Origin: Microbacterium sp. cf332
GTDB lineage: Bacteria > Actinomycetota > Actinomycetes > Actinomycetales > Microbacteriaceae
Direction: 5' to 3'
Assembly (NCBI RefSeq): GCF_900102175.1
Contig: NZ_FNKN01000001.1
Location: 868,001-932,000, forward strand
DNA length: 64,000 nt
The notes beneath the pieces were generated by a model. That model worked only from the letters and a program-made list of their open reading frames with translations. It ran no database searches and had not been told where the DNA came from. Positions 33,357-42,779 of the stretch are shown one piece after another (the first letter of the stretch is position 1; every line of letters starts with the position of its first letter). The position numbers and the translations under genes are program-made.

Positions 33357-33393
33357 CGACGGGCCCCTCCGCTTTCGCGTGAGGGGCCCGTCG
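33357..33393 (-). terminator. Terminator of the gluABCD operon
   Basis: A perfect 13-bp stem, CGACGGGCCCCTC with GAGGGGCCCGTCG, loop 11 nt. It lies 25 bp beyond the gluD stop. No clear T-run follows, as often in high-GC bacteria. Confidence 0.8.
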
Positions 33394-33417
33394 GGAGGGA
33401 TGTCGGAGCGTCGTCGG

Positions 33418-34377
33418 TCAGCCGCGACGTCCGAAGCCGGCGAAACCGCCGCCTTCGTTCCCCGTAGCGCCGTCCGTCGCCGCCTGCGCGGCGATCAGCT
33501 GCGTGTCGGTCGTCGGAGCCACCGGGTGGTGGAGCGGATCCACCGCCGCCGCGCCGCCGCCCGCGGTTCCGGTCGAACGCGGCGACCGCGAAAGCCGCTT
33601 CTCGAGGAAGCTCGCGAACCACGACAGCAGAAGGCACATGACGATGTAGATCGCGCCGATCACGATGCCGGCCTGCAGGATCGGACGACCCGGCTGCGAC
33701 GTGAGCTGCTTGGCGTAGTACAGCAGCTCGGGGTAGGTGATGATGAAGCCGAGAGCCGTGTCCTTGAGCGTCACGACGAGCTGCGCCACGATCACCGGAA
33801 GCATGGCGCGAACCGCCTGCGGCAGCAGGATCAGGCGCATGACGCCGCTCTTGCGCAGGCCGATCGCGTACCCGGCTTCCTTCTGCCCGCGCGGGAGCGA
33901 CTCGATGCCGGCACGCAGCGCCTCGGCGAGCACCGATCCGTTGTAGGCGACGAGCGCGATCACGACAGCCCAGTAGGGCTCGAGCCGGACGCCGATCGTC
34001 GGCAGGCCGTAGTACATCAGCATCATGAAGATCAGCACCGGCACCGCGCGGAACGCCTCGATGACGACGCCGAACGGCACGCGTACCCAGGCGTGGTCCG
34101 ACAGGCGGCCGATGGCGAGAACGAAGCCGAGGACCAGCGAACCGACCGCCGCGAGGCCGAAGGCCGCGAGGGTGTTGCCGAGCGACCGCAGAATGCCCAG
34201 CCAGACATTGCTGAAGCTGAAGATGTACCACTTCTCCGCGGAGAACTGACCGCTCACGGCGAAGCGGAAGATGATGAAGCCGAGGGCCACGGCGACCAGC
34301 AGCACGGTGACGACACCGAGGACGCGGTTGCGCAAGATCGCCCGCGGGCCCGGCACGTCGTACAGGACGGAAGTCAT
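33418..34377 (-). CDS. gluD: Glutamate-type amino acid ABC transporter permease
   Basis: Second permease of a polar amino acid importer (HisM family), 319 aa. EAL loop region (SVLAEALRAGIESLPRGQKEAG) marks the ATPase contact; five or so membrane helices, then a Pro/Gly/Ala-rich cytoplasmic tail of about 60 residues (TGNEGGGFAGFGRRG end), as in corynebacterial GluD. ATG at 34377 overlaps the gluC stop (ATGA). The name rests on the gene order gluABCD known from Corynebacterium; the true substrate may be another acidic or polar amino acid. Confidence 0.85.
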   Translation of the reverse strand: MTSVLYDVPGPRAILRNRVLGVVTVLLVAVALGFIIFRFAVSGQFSAEKWYIFSFSNVWLGILRSLGNTLAAFGLAAVGSLVLGFVLAIGRLSDHAWVRVPFGVVIEAFRAVPVLIFMMLMYYGLPTIGVRLEPYWAVVIALVAYNGSVLAEALRAGIESLPRGQKEAGYAIGLRKSGVMRLILLPQAVRAMLPVIVAQLVVTLKDTALGFIITYPELLYYAKQLTSQPGRPILQAGIVIGAIYIVMCLLLSWFASFLEKRLSRSPRSTGTAGGGAAAVDPLHHPVAPTTDTQLIAAQAATDGATGNEGGGFAGFGRRG

Positions 34378-35021
34378 CGTGCGATCCTCCACTTGTTCTC
34401 GAGTCGTCGCTGCACGGCGCTCAGGAGCAGCACGAGCACGACGAAGACGACCGCGACCCAGAGCAGCACGGTGAGCGCGTTCTCGCCCCGCTCGCTGAGG
34501 TTGGCGCGGATGACACCGAGCTCGGCGACGGAGAAGCCGGCGGCGACCGTGGTGTTCTTGAGCAGAGCGATGAAGACGCTCATCATCGGGGGGACGACCG
34601 AGCGGAAGGCCTGCGGCATGATGACGAGGGTCATGACCTGGCCGAACGTGAGTCCGATCGCGCGGGCGGCTTCGGCCTGCCCGACGGGGACCGTGTTGAT
34701 CCCGGCGCGGATGACCTCAGCGACGTAGGTCGCGGTGTAGATGCCGAGTGCCCAGATGCCCAGAACCGTGAAGCCGGGGCTCGGCAGCCCGAGCTGGGGG
34801 TAGCCGAACGCGAAGAAGAAGAACACCAGCGTCAGCGGGGTGTTGCGGATGATGTTGACGTAGAGCGTGCCGAATGCGCGCGCCACCGGAACCGGCGATA
34901 CGCGCATCGCGCCGATCAGGGTGCCGAGGACGAGGGCGATCGCTCCTCCGGCGAAGAACAGCAACAGAGTGTTGCCGAGCGCCTCGCCCCACAGGTCGAG
35001 GTTGTCGGTGATGACGCCCAC
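34374..35021 (-). CDS. gluC: Glutamate-type amino acid ABC transporter permease
   Basis: First permease, 215 aa, HisM family; FFAFGYPQLGLPS in the periplasmic part and VIRAGINTVPVGQAEAARAIGL as the EAA-type loop. GTG at 35021 is 5 nt after AAGGAG. A strong hairpin separates it from gluB upstream, so it is probably expressed less than the binding protein. Overlaps gluD. Confidence 0.87.
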   Translation of the reverse strand: MGVITDNLDLWGEALGNTLLLFFAGGAIALVLGTLIGAMRVSPVPVARAFGTLYVNIIRNTPLTLVFFFFAFGYPQLGLPSPGFTVLGIWALGIYTATYVAEVIRAGINTVPVGQAEAARAIGLTFGQVMTLVIMPQAFRSVVPPMMSVFIALLKNTTVAAGFSVAELGVIRANLSERGENALTVLLWVAVVFVVLVLLLSAVQRRLENKWRIAR

Positions 35022-35040
35022 ATCGTCTCCTTGGCTGGTG

Positions 35041-35070
35041 CGGGGCGGGGACGCTCGCGTCCCCGCCCCG
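35041..35070 (-). terminator. Intra-operon hairpin between gluB and gluC
   Basis: A perfect 13-bp stem, CGGGGCGGGGACG/CGTCCCCGCCCCG, with a CTCG loop. It follows the gluB stop by 21 bp and lies 20 bp before gluC. It could attenuate transcription or stabilise the upstream gluB message, giving excess binding protein over permease. Confidence 0.75.
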
Positions 35071-35091
35071 TGGTCATGGTGTCAGTGCGAC

Positions 35092-36000
35092 TCAGTACGC
35101 GTCGACCGCGGGCTGCTCGACCGTGATCCCGGACTGGCCGAGGTTCTTGTCGAAGATGCCCTGCCACACGTCGCCGCCGTCGGTGAGCAGCTCGTTGATG
35201 TGGGCACGGAACGCGTCGTCGCCCTTGCGCAGGCCGATGCCGTACTTCTCCTCGCTGAAGGGCTCGCCGACGACCTTGATCTCGTCGGGGTACTGCGCCG
35301 CGTAGCCGATCAGGATGGCCTGGTCGGTGGTGACAGCGTCGACGGTGCCGTTGATGAGAGCGTCGACACAGGCGGAGTACAGGTCGAACTCCTCGGTCGG
35401 GACCTCGGGATAGTTCTCCTTGATGTTCTGGATCGGGGTCGATCCAGTCGCGGAGCACACGCGGGTGTTCTCGTTCAGGTCGTCCTCGCTGGCGATGTCG
35501 CTGTCAGCGGCGACGAGCAGTCCCTGGCCGGTGATGAAGTACGGACCGGCGAAGTCGATCTGCTGCTTGCGCGAGTCGGTGATCGAGTAGGTGCCGACGT
35601 AGTAGTCGACGTCGCCGTTGACGATGGCCTGCTCACGGTTGGCCGACGCGATCGCCTTGAACTCGATCTTGTCCTCGTCGTAGCCGAGCGACGCGGCGAT
35701 CCAGCGAGCGATGTCGACGTCGAAGCCGGTGCGCTCGTTGGTAGTCGCGTCGAGGAAGCCGAGACCGGGCTGGTCCTCCTTGACGCCGACGATGACCTGG
35801 TCGCGCGACTGGATGGCGTCGAAGGTCGGGCTGCCCTCGAGGGAGACGTCGGAAGCGACCTCCCACAGCGCAGCGTCGCTGGCGTCGTCGCCGCCGGCGC
35901 TGGCGCCGGGCGAGGTGGGCGAGCCGCTGTTGCAGCCGGTCAGGGCGATCGCAGCGATGGCGACACCGGCGAACGCGCCGGTGATTCGTGTCTTGCGCAT
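35092..36000 (-). CDS. gluB: Glutamate-type amino acid-binding lipoprotein
   Basis: Family 3 solute-binding protein, 302 aa. Signal peptide MRKTRITGAFAGVAIAAIA with lipobox LTGC (Cys at about 23). Mature part: FDVDIARWIAASLGYD and the typical DYYVGTYSITDSRKQQIDFAGP. ATG at 36000 is preceded by AGGAGG. Delivers the amino acid to GluCD at the outer face of the membrane. Confidence 0.9.
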   Translation of the reverse strand: MRKTRITGAFAGVAIAAIALTGCNSGSPTSPGASAGGDDASDAALWEVASDVSLEGSPTFDAIQSRDQVIVGVKEDQPGLGFLDATTNERTGFDVDIARWIAASLGYDEDKIEFKAIASANREQAIVNGDVDYYVGTYSITDSRKQQIDFAGPYFITGQGLLVAADSDIASEDDLNENTRVCSATGSTPIQNIKENYPEVPTEEFDLYSACVDALINGTVDAVTTDQAILIGYAAQYPDEIKVVGEPFSEEKYGIGLRKGDDAFRAHINELLTDGGDVWQGIFDKNLGQSGITVEQPAVDAY

Positions 36001-36059
36001 GTGGTCCTCCTGTGTTGGGGTCATCCGCGCCCGGTGCAGGGCCCGGAGATCGGGGGGTC

Positions 36060-36851
36060 TTAGTGGGTGATGAGCTTCGAGAGGAAGTCCTTGGCGCGGT
36101 CGCTGCGCGGCGCCGTGAAGAACTGCTCCGGAACGGCCTCTTCGACGATCTGACCGTCGGCCATGAACACGACGCGGTCGGCTGCCTTGCGGGCGAAGCC
36201 CATCTCGTGGGTGACGACGATCATCGTCATGCCGTCCTGCGCGAGGCCGATCATCACGTCGAGAACTTCGTTGATCATCTCGGGGTCGAGCGCGCTGGTG
36301 GGCTCGTCGAAGAGCATGACCTTGGGCTTCATGGCCAGCGCGCGCGCGATGGCGACGCGCTGCTGCTGGCCGCCGGACAGCTGCGCGGGCAGCTTGTCGG
36401 CCTGGTGCCCGACGCCGACGCGGTCGAGCAGCTCACGGGCGAGCTTCTCGGCCTCCGCCTTCTTGACGCCCTTGACCTTGATGGGGCCGAGCGTGACGTT
36501 CTCGAGGATCGTCAGGTGGGCGAAGAGGTTGAACGACTGGAACACCATGCCGACGTCCGCGCGCAGGGCCGCGAGCGCCTTGCCCTCGGAAGGCAGCTTG
36601 TCGCCGTCGATCGAGATCGAGCCTTCGCTGATCGTCTCGAGGCGGTTGATGGTGCGGCAGAGCGTGGACTTGCCCGAGCCCGACGGACCGATCACGACGA
36701 CGACCTCGCCGCGGTTGACGGTCAGGTCGATGTCCTTGAGGGCCTGGAACGAGCCGTAGTGCTTCTGCACGCCCTCGATCACCACGAGCGGGTCGCCGCG
36801 GCGCACCGAGATGTTCGACGTCGGAGGCGCCGGGTTTTCGGGAGTCGTCAT
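36060..36851 (-). CDS. gluA: Glutamate-type amino acid ABC transporter ATPase
   Basis: ATPase energising the importer, 263 aa, HisP/GlnQ family. Walker [10 protein letters not shown] at about 55-63, signature [15 protein letters not shown], Walker [14 protein letters not shown], switch VTHEMGFA. First gene of gluABCD. TAGTGT lies eight bases before the ATG and no ribosome site is seen, so the operon mRNA is probably leaderless. Confidence 0.93.
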   Translation of the reverse strand: MTTPENPAPPTSNISVRRGDPLVVIEGVQKHYGSFQALKDIDLTVNRGEVVVVIGPSGSGKSTLCRTINRLETISEGSISIDGDKLPSEGKALAALRADVGMVFQSFNLFAHLTILENVTLGPIKVKGVKKAEAEKLARELLDRVGVGHQADKLPAQLSGGQQQRVAIARALAMKPKVMLFDEPTSALDPEMINEVLDVMIGLAQDGMTMIVVTHEMGFARKAADRVVFMADGQIVEEAVPEQFFTAPRSDRAKDFLSKLITH

Positions 36852-36859
36852 AAGAAGTC

Positions 36860-36865
36860 ACACTA
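36860..36865 (-). promoter_or_regulatory. -10 hexamer TAGTGT, leaderless start of gluA
   Basis: TAGTGT with an 8-nt gap to the ATG at 36851. Confidence 0.5.
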
Positions 36866-36953
36866 AGAGCACTCCCCCGCCCTCGACAGCCACCGACCCA
36901 CCGAGTCACTGATCTGTAACAGAATCGGAATACACGGCGCGCCCCTCGGCTGG

Positions 36954-37019
36954 TCGTCGACTCGCCAGGAACGGCGGATGCTGACGGCCGTCGACCCGCC
37001 GTTCCTGGCGAGTCGACGA
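36954..37019. repeat. Long perfect inverted repeat (24-bp arms)
   Basis: Arms at 36954-36977 and 36996-37019 are exact reverse complements over 24 bp (the left begins TCGTCGACTCGCC, the right ends GGCGAGTCGACGA). The 18-nt loop itself contains the palindrome GACGGCCGTC. It sits between two minus-strand genes, 17 bp past the stop of the rRNA methyltransferase and about 100 bp before gluA. It may serve as the methyltransferase terminator, but the arm length and internal palindrome are more like a mobile palindromic element. Confidence 0.8.
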
Positions 37020-37036
37020 GGGCCTGTGCAGACGCG

Positions 37037-37834
37037 TCAGCCGGCGCGCTGCGCGAAGGCGGTCTCGTACAGGCAGACGCTCGCGGCGGTGGCCAGGTTG
37101 AGCGACTCTGCGGCGCCGTAGATGGGAAGGCGGAGAGCCAGGTCGGCTTGCGCGAGCGCCTCGTCGTCGAGCCCGCGCGCCTCGTTGCCGAAGAGCCACG
37201 CGGTGGGCTCGGCCAGCGTCGCCCGGTGAGCCAGGAACTCCTCGCCCTTCACGTCGGCTGCGACGACGCGGAGCCCCGCCTCGTGCGCCCGCTCGACGGC
37301 CGCGTCGAGCTCGACCCCGACGGCGATCGGCAGGTGGAAGAGCGATCCGGTGGTCGATCGCACCACCTTGGGGTTGTACGGGTCGACGGTGCGGCCCGTC
37401 AGCACGATCGCATCGGCTCCGGCGGCATCCGCGGCCCGGATGATGGTGCCGAGGTTGCCGGGGTCGCGCACCTCCTCGCAGATCGCGACGAGCCGGGGGC
37501 CCGCGGCGAAGATGTCGCGGACGGACGTCGGCGACTGCCGCGCGACGGCGACGATGCCCTGCGGCGTCACGGTGTCGGCCATGGCTTCGAGCACGCTCTC
37601 GCTCGCCGTCACGATCTCGATGCCGGCCGCATCGGCGCTCGCGCGCAGCTCGGGATGCCGTTCGATCGCAGCGGGGGTCGCGAACACCTCGACGAGGGTC
37701 TCGGGCCGATATGCGAGCGCCTCGCGCGCGGCCTGCGGGCCCTCGAGCAGGAACAGCCCGGTCTCCTGGCGTGCGCTGCGCTTGGTCAGCTTGGCGACGG
37801 CGCGAACGCGGGGCGATCGGGGGTTCTCCAGCAC
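37037..37834 (-). CDS. TrmH/SpoU family RNA 2'-O-methyltransferase
   Basis: SAM-dependent RNA ribose methylase with a trefoil knot, 265 aa. N-terminal substrate-binding part (FLLEGPQAAREAL) and SPOUT core: CEEVRDPGNLGTIIRAADA, WLFGNEARGLDDE, and LPIYGAAESLNLATAASVCLYE, i.e. the three SpoU motifs. Likely target is 23S rRNA, but the site cannot be told. GTG 37834 has TATGCT six bases upstream (leaderless). Commonly found near infC-rpmI-rplT-pheST, as here. Confidence 0.9.
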   Translation of the reverse strand: MLENPRSPRVRAVAKLTKRSARQETGLFLLEGPQAAREALAYRPETLVEVFATPAAIERHPELRASADAAGIEIVTASESVLEAMADTVTPQGIVAVARQSPTSVRDIFAAGPRLVAICEEVRDPGNLGTIIRAADAAGADAIVLTGRTVDPYNPKVVRSTTGSLFHLPIAVGVELDAAVERAHEAGLRVVAADVKGEEFLAHRATLAEPTAWLFGNEARGLDDEALAQADLALRLPIYGAAESLNLATAASVCLYETAFAQRAG

Positions 37835-37840
37835 GATGTC

Positions 37841-37846
37841 AGCATA
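37841..37846 (-). promoter_or_regulatory. -10 hexamer TATGCT, leaderless start of RNA methyltransferase
   Basis: TATGCT with a 6-nt gap to GTG 37834; it begins just below the terminator of the ribosomal operon. Confidence 0.5.
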
Positions 37847-37849
37847 CGG

Positions 37850-37885
37850 CGAAGGGGCGCCCTCCCTCAGGAGGACGCCCCTTCG
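37850..37885 (-). terminator. Terminator of infC-rpmI-rplT
   Basis: Nested hairpin: CGAAGGGGCG/CGCCCCTTCG outer stem, CCTCC-ctca-GGAGG inner stem, 25 bp after the rplT stop. Confidence 0.85.
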
Positions 37886-37910
37886 TGGTGCGTGGAACGC
37901 AGAGACCCGA

Positions 37911-38291
37911 TCAGGCCTTGGGAGCGTTGACGTCGGCGGGAAGCGCGCCCTTCGCCGTCGCCACGAGCGACGCGAAGACGGCGGGCTCGTTCACGGCGAG
38001 CTCGGCGAGCATGCGACGGTCGACCTGCACACCCGCGAGGCCGAGGCCCTGGATGAAGCGGTTGTACGTGATGCCGTTCTGACGGGCAGCGGCGTTGATG
38101 CGCTGGATCCACAGACGACGGAAGTCGCCCTTGCGCTTGCGACGGTCGCGGTACGCGTAGACGAGCGAGTGGGTGACCTGCTCCTTCGCCTTGCGGTACA
38201 GGCGCGAACGCTGTCCGCGGTAACCGGAGGCGCGCTCGAGGATGACGCGACGCTTCTTGTGGGCGTTTACTGCCCGCTTGACTCTAGCCAT
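37911..38291 (-). CDS. rplT: 50S ribosomal protein L20
   Basis: 126 aa, very basic N-terminal half ([18 protein letters not shown], then [16 protein letters not shown]) that penetrates 23S rRNA, and a globular C-terminal half ([14 protein letters not shown]). L20 is needed for early 50S assembly and in some bacteria represses its own operon. Third gene of infC-rpmI-rplT; a terminator follows. Confidence 0.98.
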   Translation of the reverse strand: MARVKRAVNAHKKRRVILERASGYRGQRSRLYRKAKEQVTHSLVYAYRDRRKRKGDFRRLWIQRINAAARQNGITYNRFIQGLGLAGVQVDRRMLAELAVNEPAVFASLVATAKGALPADVNAPKA

Positions 38292-38323
38292 TTCGTTTGT
38301 TTCCTATTCGTGCGCAGCAGCGC

Positions 38324-38518
38324 TCAGATGCCGAGGAGCTTCTTGGCGACCTTTGCGTCGCCGGGAGCCAGGATCTTGTCGGCCGACAGGCGGCGCGTGC
38401 GCTTGGTGGGCTTGCCTTCGAAGTTGTGGCGGAGGTTCGCCTGCTGCTTCTTGATCTTCCCGCTGCCGGTGACCTTGAAGCGCTTCTTGGCACCCGAGTG
38501 GGTCTTCTGCTTCGGCAT
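38324..38518 (-). CDS. rpmI: 50S ribosomal protein L35
   Basis: 64 aa, basic. [21 protein letters not shown] is the standard start with the [15 protein letters not shown] continuation. GAAGGAAGAG precedes the ATG. Middle gene of the infC operon. Confidence 0.98.
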   Translation of the reverse strand: MPKQKTHSGAKKRFKVTGSGKIKKQQANLRHNFEGKPTKRTRRLSADKILAPGDAKVAKKLLGI

Positions 38519-38562
38519 GTCTCTTCCTTCGTTGTGTATCCCGCGAGGCGGGAGTCTGGGGG

Positions 38563-39207
<645 letters not shown>

Positions 39208-39467
39208 GTGCGGAACTCCTGTTCGTGCGGTGGTGGCCACCGGGACGCGAGGACGCGACCCGGGCGGAAGATCGTCGCATCCACCCCGCACGACGCAGCT
39301 GCGTCGGCATTCGTGTTCCGCACCCTGGCTACCCCGGCCGCGGTGAGACGGACGGAGCGGAGTGCATGACCCGGTAGCCTGGAACGGCAAGCGCGGGTGG
39401 GATGTGATCCTCTTTCGATCCGGAGTAGAACACTCCGGTGCCCGCACAGTCTAGCAGAGAGCGACAC
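39208..39467 (-). promoter_or_regulatory. infC promoter and structured leader
   Basis: A -10 hexamer TAGACT at 39448-39453 would start transcription near 39441, leaving about 230 nt before infC. Right after that point lies the hairpin CCGGAGT-tctac/gttct-ACTCCGG (39420-39438), and nearer the gene the palindrome GACGCAGCTGCGTC (39292-39305). A long leader on a ribosomal operon suggests regulation by IF-3 or L20. The same spacer holds the divergent start of the DUF1844 gene. Confidence 0.5.
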
Positions 39468-39872
39468 GTGGACACGAACCCGGCCGAGAACAGCACTTTC
39501 ACCGACGATGAGGCTCGTCGCCAGCGGTGGGAGGAGCAGGAACGAGCCGCATCCGCCGCGACGCGCGATATCGCAGACGTGCCCGCCGTCGAGGTCATCA
39601 CCACCGCCGCCGTGCACCTCATGAGCGCCGCGGCTGTCAAGGTGGGACTCGCTGACGACCCCGCCACCCAGACCGACCTCGACGAGGCCCGCAAGCTCAT
39701 CAATGCTCTCGCCGGTCTCATCACCGCGGGTGCACCCGAGATCAGCGACATGCACGCGCGCTCGCTGCGCGACGGCCTGCGTTCGCTGCAGCTCGCGTTC
39801 CGCGAAGCGTCGACGATCCCCGACCCGATCGGCAAGGGCCCGGGCGAGAAGTTCACCGGCCCCGTCAACTGA
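39468..39872 (+). CDS. DUF1844 domain protein
   Basis: 134 aa, soluble. The conserved block AVEVITTAAVHLMSAAAVKVGL (starts near residue 42) and LDEARKLINALAGLI are the DUF1844 pattern; function unknown. GTG at 39468 with AGAGAG upstream is preferred over longer starts that overlap the infC promoter. Regularly found divergent from infC in actinobacteria, which supports the call. Confidence 0.85.
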   Translation: MDTNPAENSTFTDDEARRQRWEEQERAASAATRDIADVPAVEVITTAAVHLMSAAAVKVGLADDPATQTDLDEARKLINALAGLITAGAPEISDMHARSLRDGLRSLQLAFREASTIPDPIGKGPGEKFTGPVN

Positions 39873-39879
39873 TCTGCGT

Positions 39880-39906
39880 GCCGGGGCGCGCACGACGCGT
39901 CCCGGC
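39880..39906 (+). terminator. Terminator of the DUF1844 gene
   Basis: GCCGGG/CCCGGC stem with an inner CGCG-cacga-CGCG, 7 bp after the stop codon. Confidence 0.7.
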
Positions 39907-39907
39907 C

Positions 39908-39941
39908 GAGCCGACCGCTGGGTCCGCCCGCGGGTCGGCTC
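39908..39941 (-). terminator. Terminator of the hisA-SseB unit
   Basis: GAGCCGACC/GGTCGGCTC 9-bp stem with inner GGG-tccg-CCC, directly beyond the SseB stop at 39942. Confidence 0.75.
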
Positions 39942-40724
39942 TCACGAGCCGCGGACGAGCTTGACCGTCAGCGAGTCGACGAGCACCGCTATGCGGTCGT
40001 CCGCGGCCCATCGCGACGCGAGCCGCGACAGCACGGCGTCGAGCTCGACGGCGTCCAGCCCGTCGATGAGATGCAGCCGCACGATGAGCTCGGGGCCGCG
40101 CATGCGCGCGTCGGGGTCTCCTGGCGCGACCGACAGGTCGAGCACCGCGAGTTCCCCCCCGATGCTCGCCTGCAGCGCACCGAACACCTCGGGCGAGACG
40201 GGCGCCGGGTCCCACGGCAGTCCCTGACCGATCGCCCACACGGCGGGACGCCTCAGAACAAACTCGGTCACGGAGCCGGGGTCGATCACGATGAGGTCGG
40301 TGTCGTCGGATGCCGCGGCCATGGCCGTCCGCACGCCGTCGGCGGGGACGGGACGGGCGACGGCGTCCCAGCGCGACAGCGCCGCGACCGACGTGAAGAC
40401 CGGCAGCACGCGCCGGCCGTCGGGCGCAGCGACGGTCACGATCGAGAGCTCCTGCGTCTTGTCGACGCGGAGGCCCGTCGGACCGACTCCCTCGTCGCCC
40501 TTCTCCGGGACGAGCGGGATCAGCAGACGGGCGGAACGGTAGGCCTCGACCACCGCGACGGCATCACCCGTGCCGGCGCGGAAGGCCTCCAGCGCGGCGA
40601 GCAGCGCCGCGTCAGCCGAACCGTCGTCACCGGCATGCGGATTCGACTCGAAGCTCCGCCCCTCCCAGGGGACGCCTGCGGAGTCGGCGGCGTGGCCGCA
40701 GCCGTCGTCAGTCTCCGGCGACAT
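39942..40724 (-). CDS. SseB family protein
   Basis: 260 aa, soluble, no signal peptide. The middle matches Sse[26 protein letters not shown], then [20 protein letters not shown]. SseB proteins are poorly understood outside Salmonella. The ATG at 40724 overlaps the last 17 bp of hisA, so expression is coupled to histidine synthesis. The His/SseB pairing is frequent in actinobacteria; its meaning is unknown. Confidence 0.85.
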   Translation of the reverse strand: MSPETDDGCGHAADSAGVPWEGRSFESNPHAGDDGSADAALLAALEAFRAGTGDAVAVVEAYRSARLLIPLVPEKGDEGVGPTGLRVDKTQELSIVTVAAPDGRRVLPVFTSVAALSRWDAVARPVPADGVRTAMAAASDDTDLIVIDPGSVTEFVLRRPAVWAIGQGLPWDPAPVSPEVFGALQASIGGELAVLDLSVAPGDPDARMRGPELIVRLHLIDGLDAVELDAVLSRLASRWAADDRIAVLVDSLTVKLVRGS

Positions 40725-41454
40725 CCAGCGCCTCGGCCAGCGTGAACGCGCCGGCGTAGAGGGCCTTGCCGACGATCGCGCCCTCGACGCCGAGGGGCAC
40801 GAGCTCGCGGAGCGCCGCGATGTCGTCGAGGCTCGAGATACCGCCCGAGGCCACGACCGGCTTCGGTGTGCGCGCGGTGATCTCGCGGAGCAGGTCGATG
40901 TTCGGCCCCTGGAGGGTGCCGTCCTTCGTGACATCGGTCACGACGTAGCGGCTGCAGCCGGCATCCTCGAGACGCTCGAGGACGTCCCACAGGTCGCCGC
41001 CCTCGCGGGTCCAGCCGCGAGCGGCGAGCGTCGTGCCGCGCACGTCCAGCCCGACGGCGATCGCGTCACCGTATCGTCCGATGACGTCCGCCGCCCACTC
41101 GGGGTTCTCAAGCGCAGCGGTGCCGAGGTTGATGCGCGTCGCCCCGCTCTCGAGAGCCGCCTCGAGCGTCGCGTCGTCGCGGATGCCGCCGGAGAGCTCG
41201 ATCTGCACGCCCTTGAGCTGCTTGATGACCTTTCGGATGACGGCACCGTTGTTGCCGCGACCGAACGCCGCGTCGAGGTCGACGAGATGGATCCACTGCG
41301 CGCCCTGCTTGGCCCAGGCGAGGGCCGCCTCGACGGGGTCGCCGTAGCTCGTCTCGCTGCCGGCCTCGCCCTGGGTGAGGCGCACGGCCTTCCCATCGGC
41401 GACGTCGACGGCGGGCAGGAGGATCAGTTCAGGGGTGGACGCGAAGTCGTTCAT
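40708..41454 (-). CDS. priA: Phosphoribosyl isomerase (HisA/PriA)
   Basis: (beta-alpha)8 barrel isomerase, 248 aa. It converts ProFAR to PRFAR in histidine synthesis and, in actinobacteria lacking trpF, also does the PRA isomerisation of tryptophan synthesis. [20 protein letters not shown] at the N-terminus and [11 protein letters not shown] carry the catalytic Asp; [14 protein letters not shown] the second. The ATG at 41454 is used; a GTG just before it (41457) is an alternative. The dual role is family knowledge, not shown by the sequence. Confidence 0.93.
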   Translation of the reverse strand: MNDFASTPELILLPAVDVADGKAVRLTQGEAGSETSYGDPVEAALAWAKQGAQWIHLVDLDAAFGRGNNGAVIRKVIKQLKGVQIELSGGIRDDATLEAALESGATRINLGTAALENPEWAADVIGRYGDAIAVGLDVRGTTLAARGWTREGGDLWDVLERLEDAGCSRYVVTDVTKDGTLQGPNIDLLREITARTPKPVVASGGISSLDDIAALRELVPLGVEGAIVGKALYAGAFTLAEALDVAGD

Positions 41455-41479
41455 CACATTCCAGGGTGGGTCGGGATGC

Positions 41480-41499
41480 GCGCTCGTCCGCGCGAGCGC
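41480..41499. promoter_or_regulatory. Small hairpin between hisH and hisA
   Basis: GCGCTCG-tccgcg-CGAGCGC. It may lower readthrough into hisA; weak evidence. Confidence 0.35.
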
Positions 41500-41511
41500 A
41501 CCAGAGGGAGA

Positions 41512-42177
41512 CTAGTGGCGCGGCAGGGCGCCGATCCAATTGGCGAGCAGGCGGATGCCGGCCGCCCCCGACTTCTCGGGGTGGAACTGCGTCGCCGACA
41601 GCGGACCGTTCTCGACCGCCGCGAGGAACGGCGTGCCGTAGTCGCACCAGGTCAGCACGGGCTCGGCGAACGGCTTCGTGACCTCGAGACTCCACTCCTG
41701 GGCGCCGTACGAGTGCACGAAGTAGAACCGCTCGCCCTCGAGGCCGTCGAAGAGTGTCGACCCGGCGCCGGTGCGGACCGTGTTCCACCCCATGTGCGGC
41801 AGCACGGGGGCGTCGAGCTGCGTGACGGTCCCGGGCCACTGGGCGAGCCCGGCGGTGTCGTGGCCGCGCTCGACGCCGTTCTCGAACAGCACCTGCATCC
41901 CGACGCAGATGCCCAGTACGGGGCGTCCACCGGCGAGGCGACGCTCGATGATCTCGTCGCCGCGACTCTCGCGCAGCGCCGACATCACGGCCTGGAAGGC
42001 TCCGACCCCGGGGACCACGAGGCCGTCCGCGTCGCGGATGAGGCCGCGGTCGGATGTGAGGCGGGCGTCGGCACCGGCGGCGGAGAGGGCTTTGACGGCG
42101 GAGTGGACGTTGCCCGAACCGTAGTCGAGGACCGCGACGAGGGGCGCCGTGTGCTCGGTTCTGTCAGCGTCGCTCAC
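41512..42177 (-). CDS. hisH: Imidazole glycerol phosphate synthase, glutaminase subunit
   Basis: 221 aa. Class I glutamine amidotransferase: [11 protein letters not shown] at the N-terminus, nucleophile Cys in [10 protein letters not shown], and the His-Glu pair in QFHPEKSG. Supplies ammonia to HisF, whose gene is not in this window. GTG at 42177 overlaps the hisB stop (GTGA). Confidence 0.96.
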   Translation of the reverse strand: MSDADRTEHTAPLVAVLDYGSGNVHSAVKALSAAGADARLTSDRGLIRDADGLVVPGVGAFQAVMSALRESRGDEIIERRLAGGRPVLGICVGMQVLFENGVERGHDTAGLAQWPGTVTQLDAPVLPHMGWNTVRTGAGSTLFDGLEGERFYFVHSYGAQEWSLEVTKPFAEPVLTWCDYGTPFLAAVENGPLSATQFHPEKSGAAGIRLLANWIGALPRH

Positions 42178-42779
42178 AGCGCACCCTTGGTGCTGGGGAT
42201 GCCCTGCACGAGCGGGTCGAGAGCCTTGGCCTGCCGGAACGCGCGGGCGAAGGCCTTGTACTCGGCCTCGGCGATGTGGTGCGGGTCTCGACCACCGAGC
42301 ACGGTGACGTGCATCGTGAGCCCCGCGTTGAACGCGATGGCCTCGAACGTGTGACGCACGAGCGAGCCGGTGAAGTGTCCGCCGATGAGGTGGTGCTCGT
42401 AGCCCGCGGGCTCGCCGGTGTGGACGAGGTATGGGCGGCCGGAGATGTCGACCACCGCCTGCGCGAGCGCCTCGTCGAGGGGGACGAGCGCGTCGCCGTA
42501 TCGTGAGATCCCCGACTTGTCGCCGAGCGCGGAGCGCAGCGCCTGGCCGAGCACGATCGCGACATCCTCGACGGTGTGGTGCGCGTCGATGTGGGTGTCG
42601 CCGCTCGCACGGACCGTGAGGTCGGTCAGCGAGTGCTTCGCGAACGCGGTCAGGAGGTGGTCGAAGAACGGCACGGTCGTCTCGATCGTGCTGATCCCCG
42701 TCCCGTCGAGGTCGAGGTCCAGTTCGACCGACGACTCGCTCGTCGCGCGACGGATGCTGGCCGTTCGGGGGCTGGTCAT
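42174..42779 (-). CDS. hisB: Imidazoleglycerol-phosphate dehydratase
   Basis: Mn-dependent dehydratase, 201 aa, monofunctional (no phosphatase domain). The two metal motifs are [11 protein letters not shown] and [15 protein letters not shown] sequence further on; [12 protein letters not shown] is the first conserved part. ATG at 42779 overlaps the hisC stop (ATGA). Longer open frame upstream lies within hisC and is not used. Confidence 0.97.
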   Translation of the reverse strand: MTSPRTASIRRATSESSVELDLDLDGTGISTIETTVPFFDHLLTAFAKHSLTDLTVRASGDTHIDAHHTVEDVAIVLGQALRSALGDKSGISRYGDALVPLDEALAQAVVDISGRPYLVHTGEPAGYEHHLIGGHFTGSLVRHTFEAIAFNAGLTMHVTVLGGRDPHHIAEAEYKAFARAFRQAKALDPLVQGIPSTKGAL

